Below, in pieces: positions 63,634-64,000 of a DNA stretch of 64,000 nucleotides. The notes below the pieces were generated by a model. That model was given only the letters and a program-made list of their open reading frames with translations, did no database searches and was not told the DNA's origin. The stretch is from Aspidapion aeneum (lineage: Eukaryota > Arthropoda > Insecta > Coleoptera > Brentidae). Where the stretch lies: the NCBI GenBank assembly GCA_963576565.1, contig OY755039.1, positions 77,164,789 to 77,228,788 on the forward strand. The letters run 5' to 3'. The position numbers and the translations under genes were made by a program. Position 1 is the first letter of the stretch. Each line of letters opens with the position of its first letter.

Positions 63634-63945
63634 CAAGGTGTCTCATTTAAAACTTTTCACCCAAGATTTTTCGAAAACTACTAAAAATGTAGGAGGGAAT
63701 CCGAGACACCTCAATTTTGTTTGCAGGGGGGACACATATTTTGAAATTTTTGTAACGTTTTTGTTGACCCGTTTCACCTATTCAAAATTTAGGGGTAAAG
63801 CTTGCCCCTCGAAGGGGGTGAGTGTTGCAAAAATTTCAAAATAGTTAAAATGTGTCCCCCTTGCAAACAAAACCAGCGTGAGTTTTTTTGAAGTTTTGGG
63901 AGTTTTCTAGATATTTTGCGTGGAGGGTTTTAAATGAGACCCTTA
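63634..63945. mobile_element. MITE in the Hsp70 intron, GTCTCATTTAAAAC ends
   Basis: Ends CAAGGTGTCTCATTTAAAAC and GTTTTAAATGAGACCCTTA with TA on both sides; internal inverted words 'tttgtttgcaggggggacac' and 'gtgtcccccttgcaaacaaa' make it largely palindromic. 63320-63633 before it holds no recognised feature. Confidence 0.7.
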
Positions 63946-64000
63946 TATATTTTAAACAAATAAAAAAAAATTGGCCAACATTTACAGCGAAGATGCTGCT

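Noticed and set aside
1..64000. tRNA, rRNA or bacterial-type operons
   Set aside because: No cloverleaf-like A/B box pair, no rRNA core words and no operon-like gene packing were seen.

Overview
This is eukaryotic, AT-rich, gene-poor DNA that looks like the repeat-rich genome of an arthropod, most likely an insect. The grounds are two BEL/Pao LTR retrotransposons, arthropod-style LINE fragments, pogo-like and mariner-like MITEs, many hAT-type MITEs, a THAP exon with its best fit to insect THAP proteins, and short exons bounded by GT/AG splice sites. I cannot name the order or species from the sequence.

Host-type genes are few. At 34789-36279 (minus) there is an intact 496-codon reading frame whose C-terminus fits a BAG domain, an Hsp70 cochaperone fold. 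At 62757-62982 (plus) lies the first coding exon of a divergent Hsp70-family protein; the rest of that gene is outside the window. Smaller coding remnants are a DUF4817-like exon at 34187, a possible helix-turn-helix exon at 31856-32039 (minus), exon-like blocks at 3085-3732, and a THAP exon split by a retrotransposon.

The rest is transposable elements, often nested. From left to right: end of a mariner-like element (1-584); a Harbinger-like element carrying spliced exon-like blocks (1709-5033); a second Harbinger-like element (5108-13098) interrupted by a nearly intact BEL element on the minus strand (5851-11847); a long-inverted-repeat structure (about 13129-21600) holding an 8-bp-TSD element, two 990-bp TIR elements, pogo-like MITEs, LINE fragments and a mariner-like element; a 2.9-kb hAT-type element built of AAGTAC motifs (21671-24567); palindromic MITEs and a LINE fragment (24764-28312); a 2.6-kb TIR element (29224-31820); four copies of a twin-hairpin, Helentron-like family (30204, 32101, 36918, 47650); a THAP element (38738-47090) interrupted by a second, decayed BEL element on the plus strand (39718-46682); a 1.8-kb mariner-like element (48522-50332); further MITEs; a Penelope-like remnant with a hammerhead-ribozyme-like fold (56674-57105); a 142-bp satellite (59259-60228); and the Hsp70 exon.

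Target-site duplications and nesting give a relative chronology. Several insertions can be checked against uninserted paralogous sequence inside this same window. The most interesting items are the hammerhead-like fold, the THAP element broken by a BEL insertion, the twin-hairpin family with a compensating hairpin in one copy, and the exon-carrying Harbinger-like element. All identifications were made by eye without database searches.
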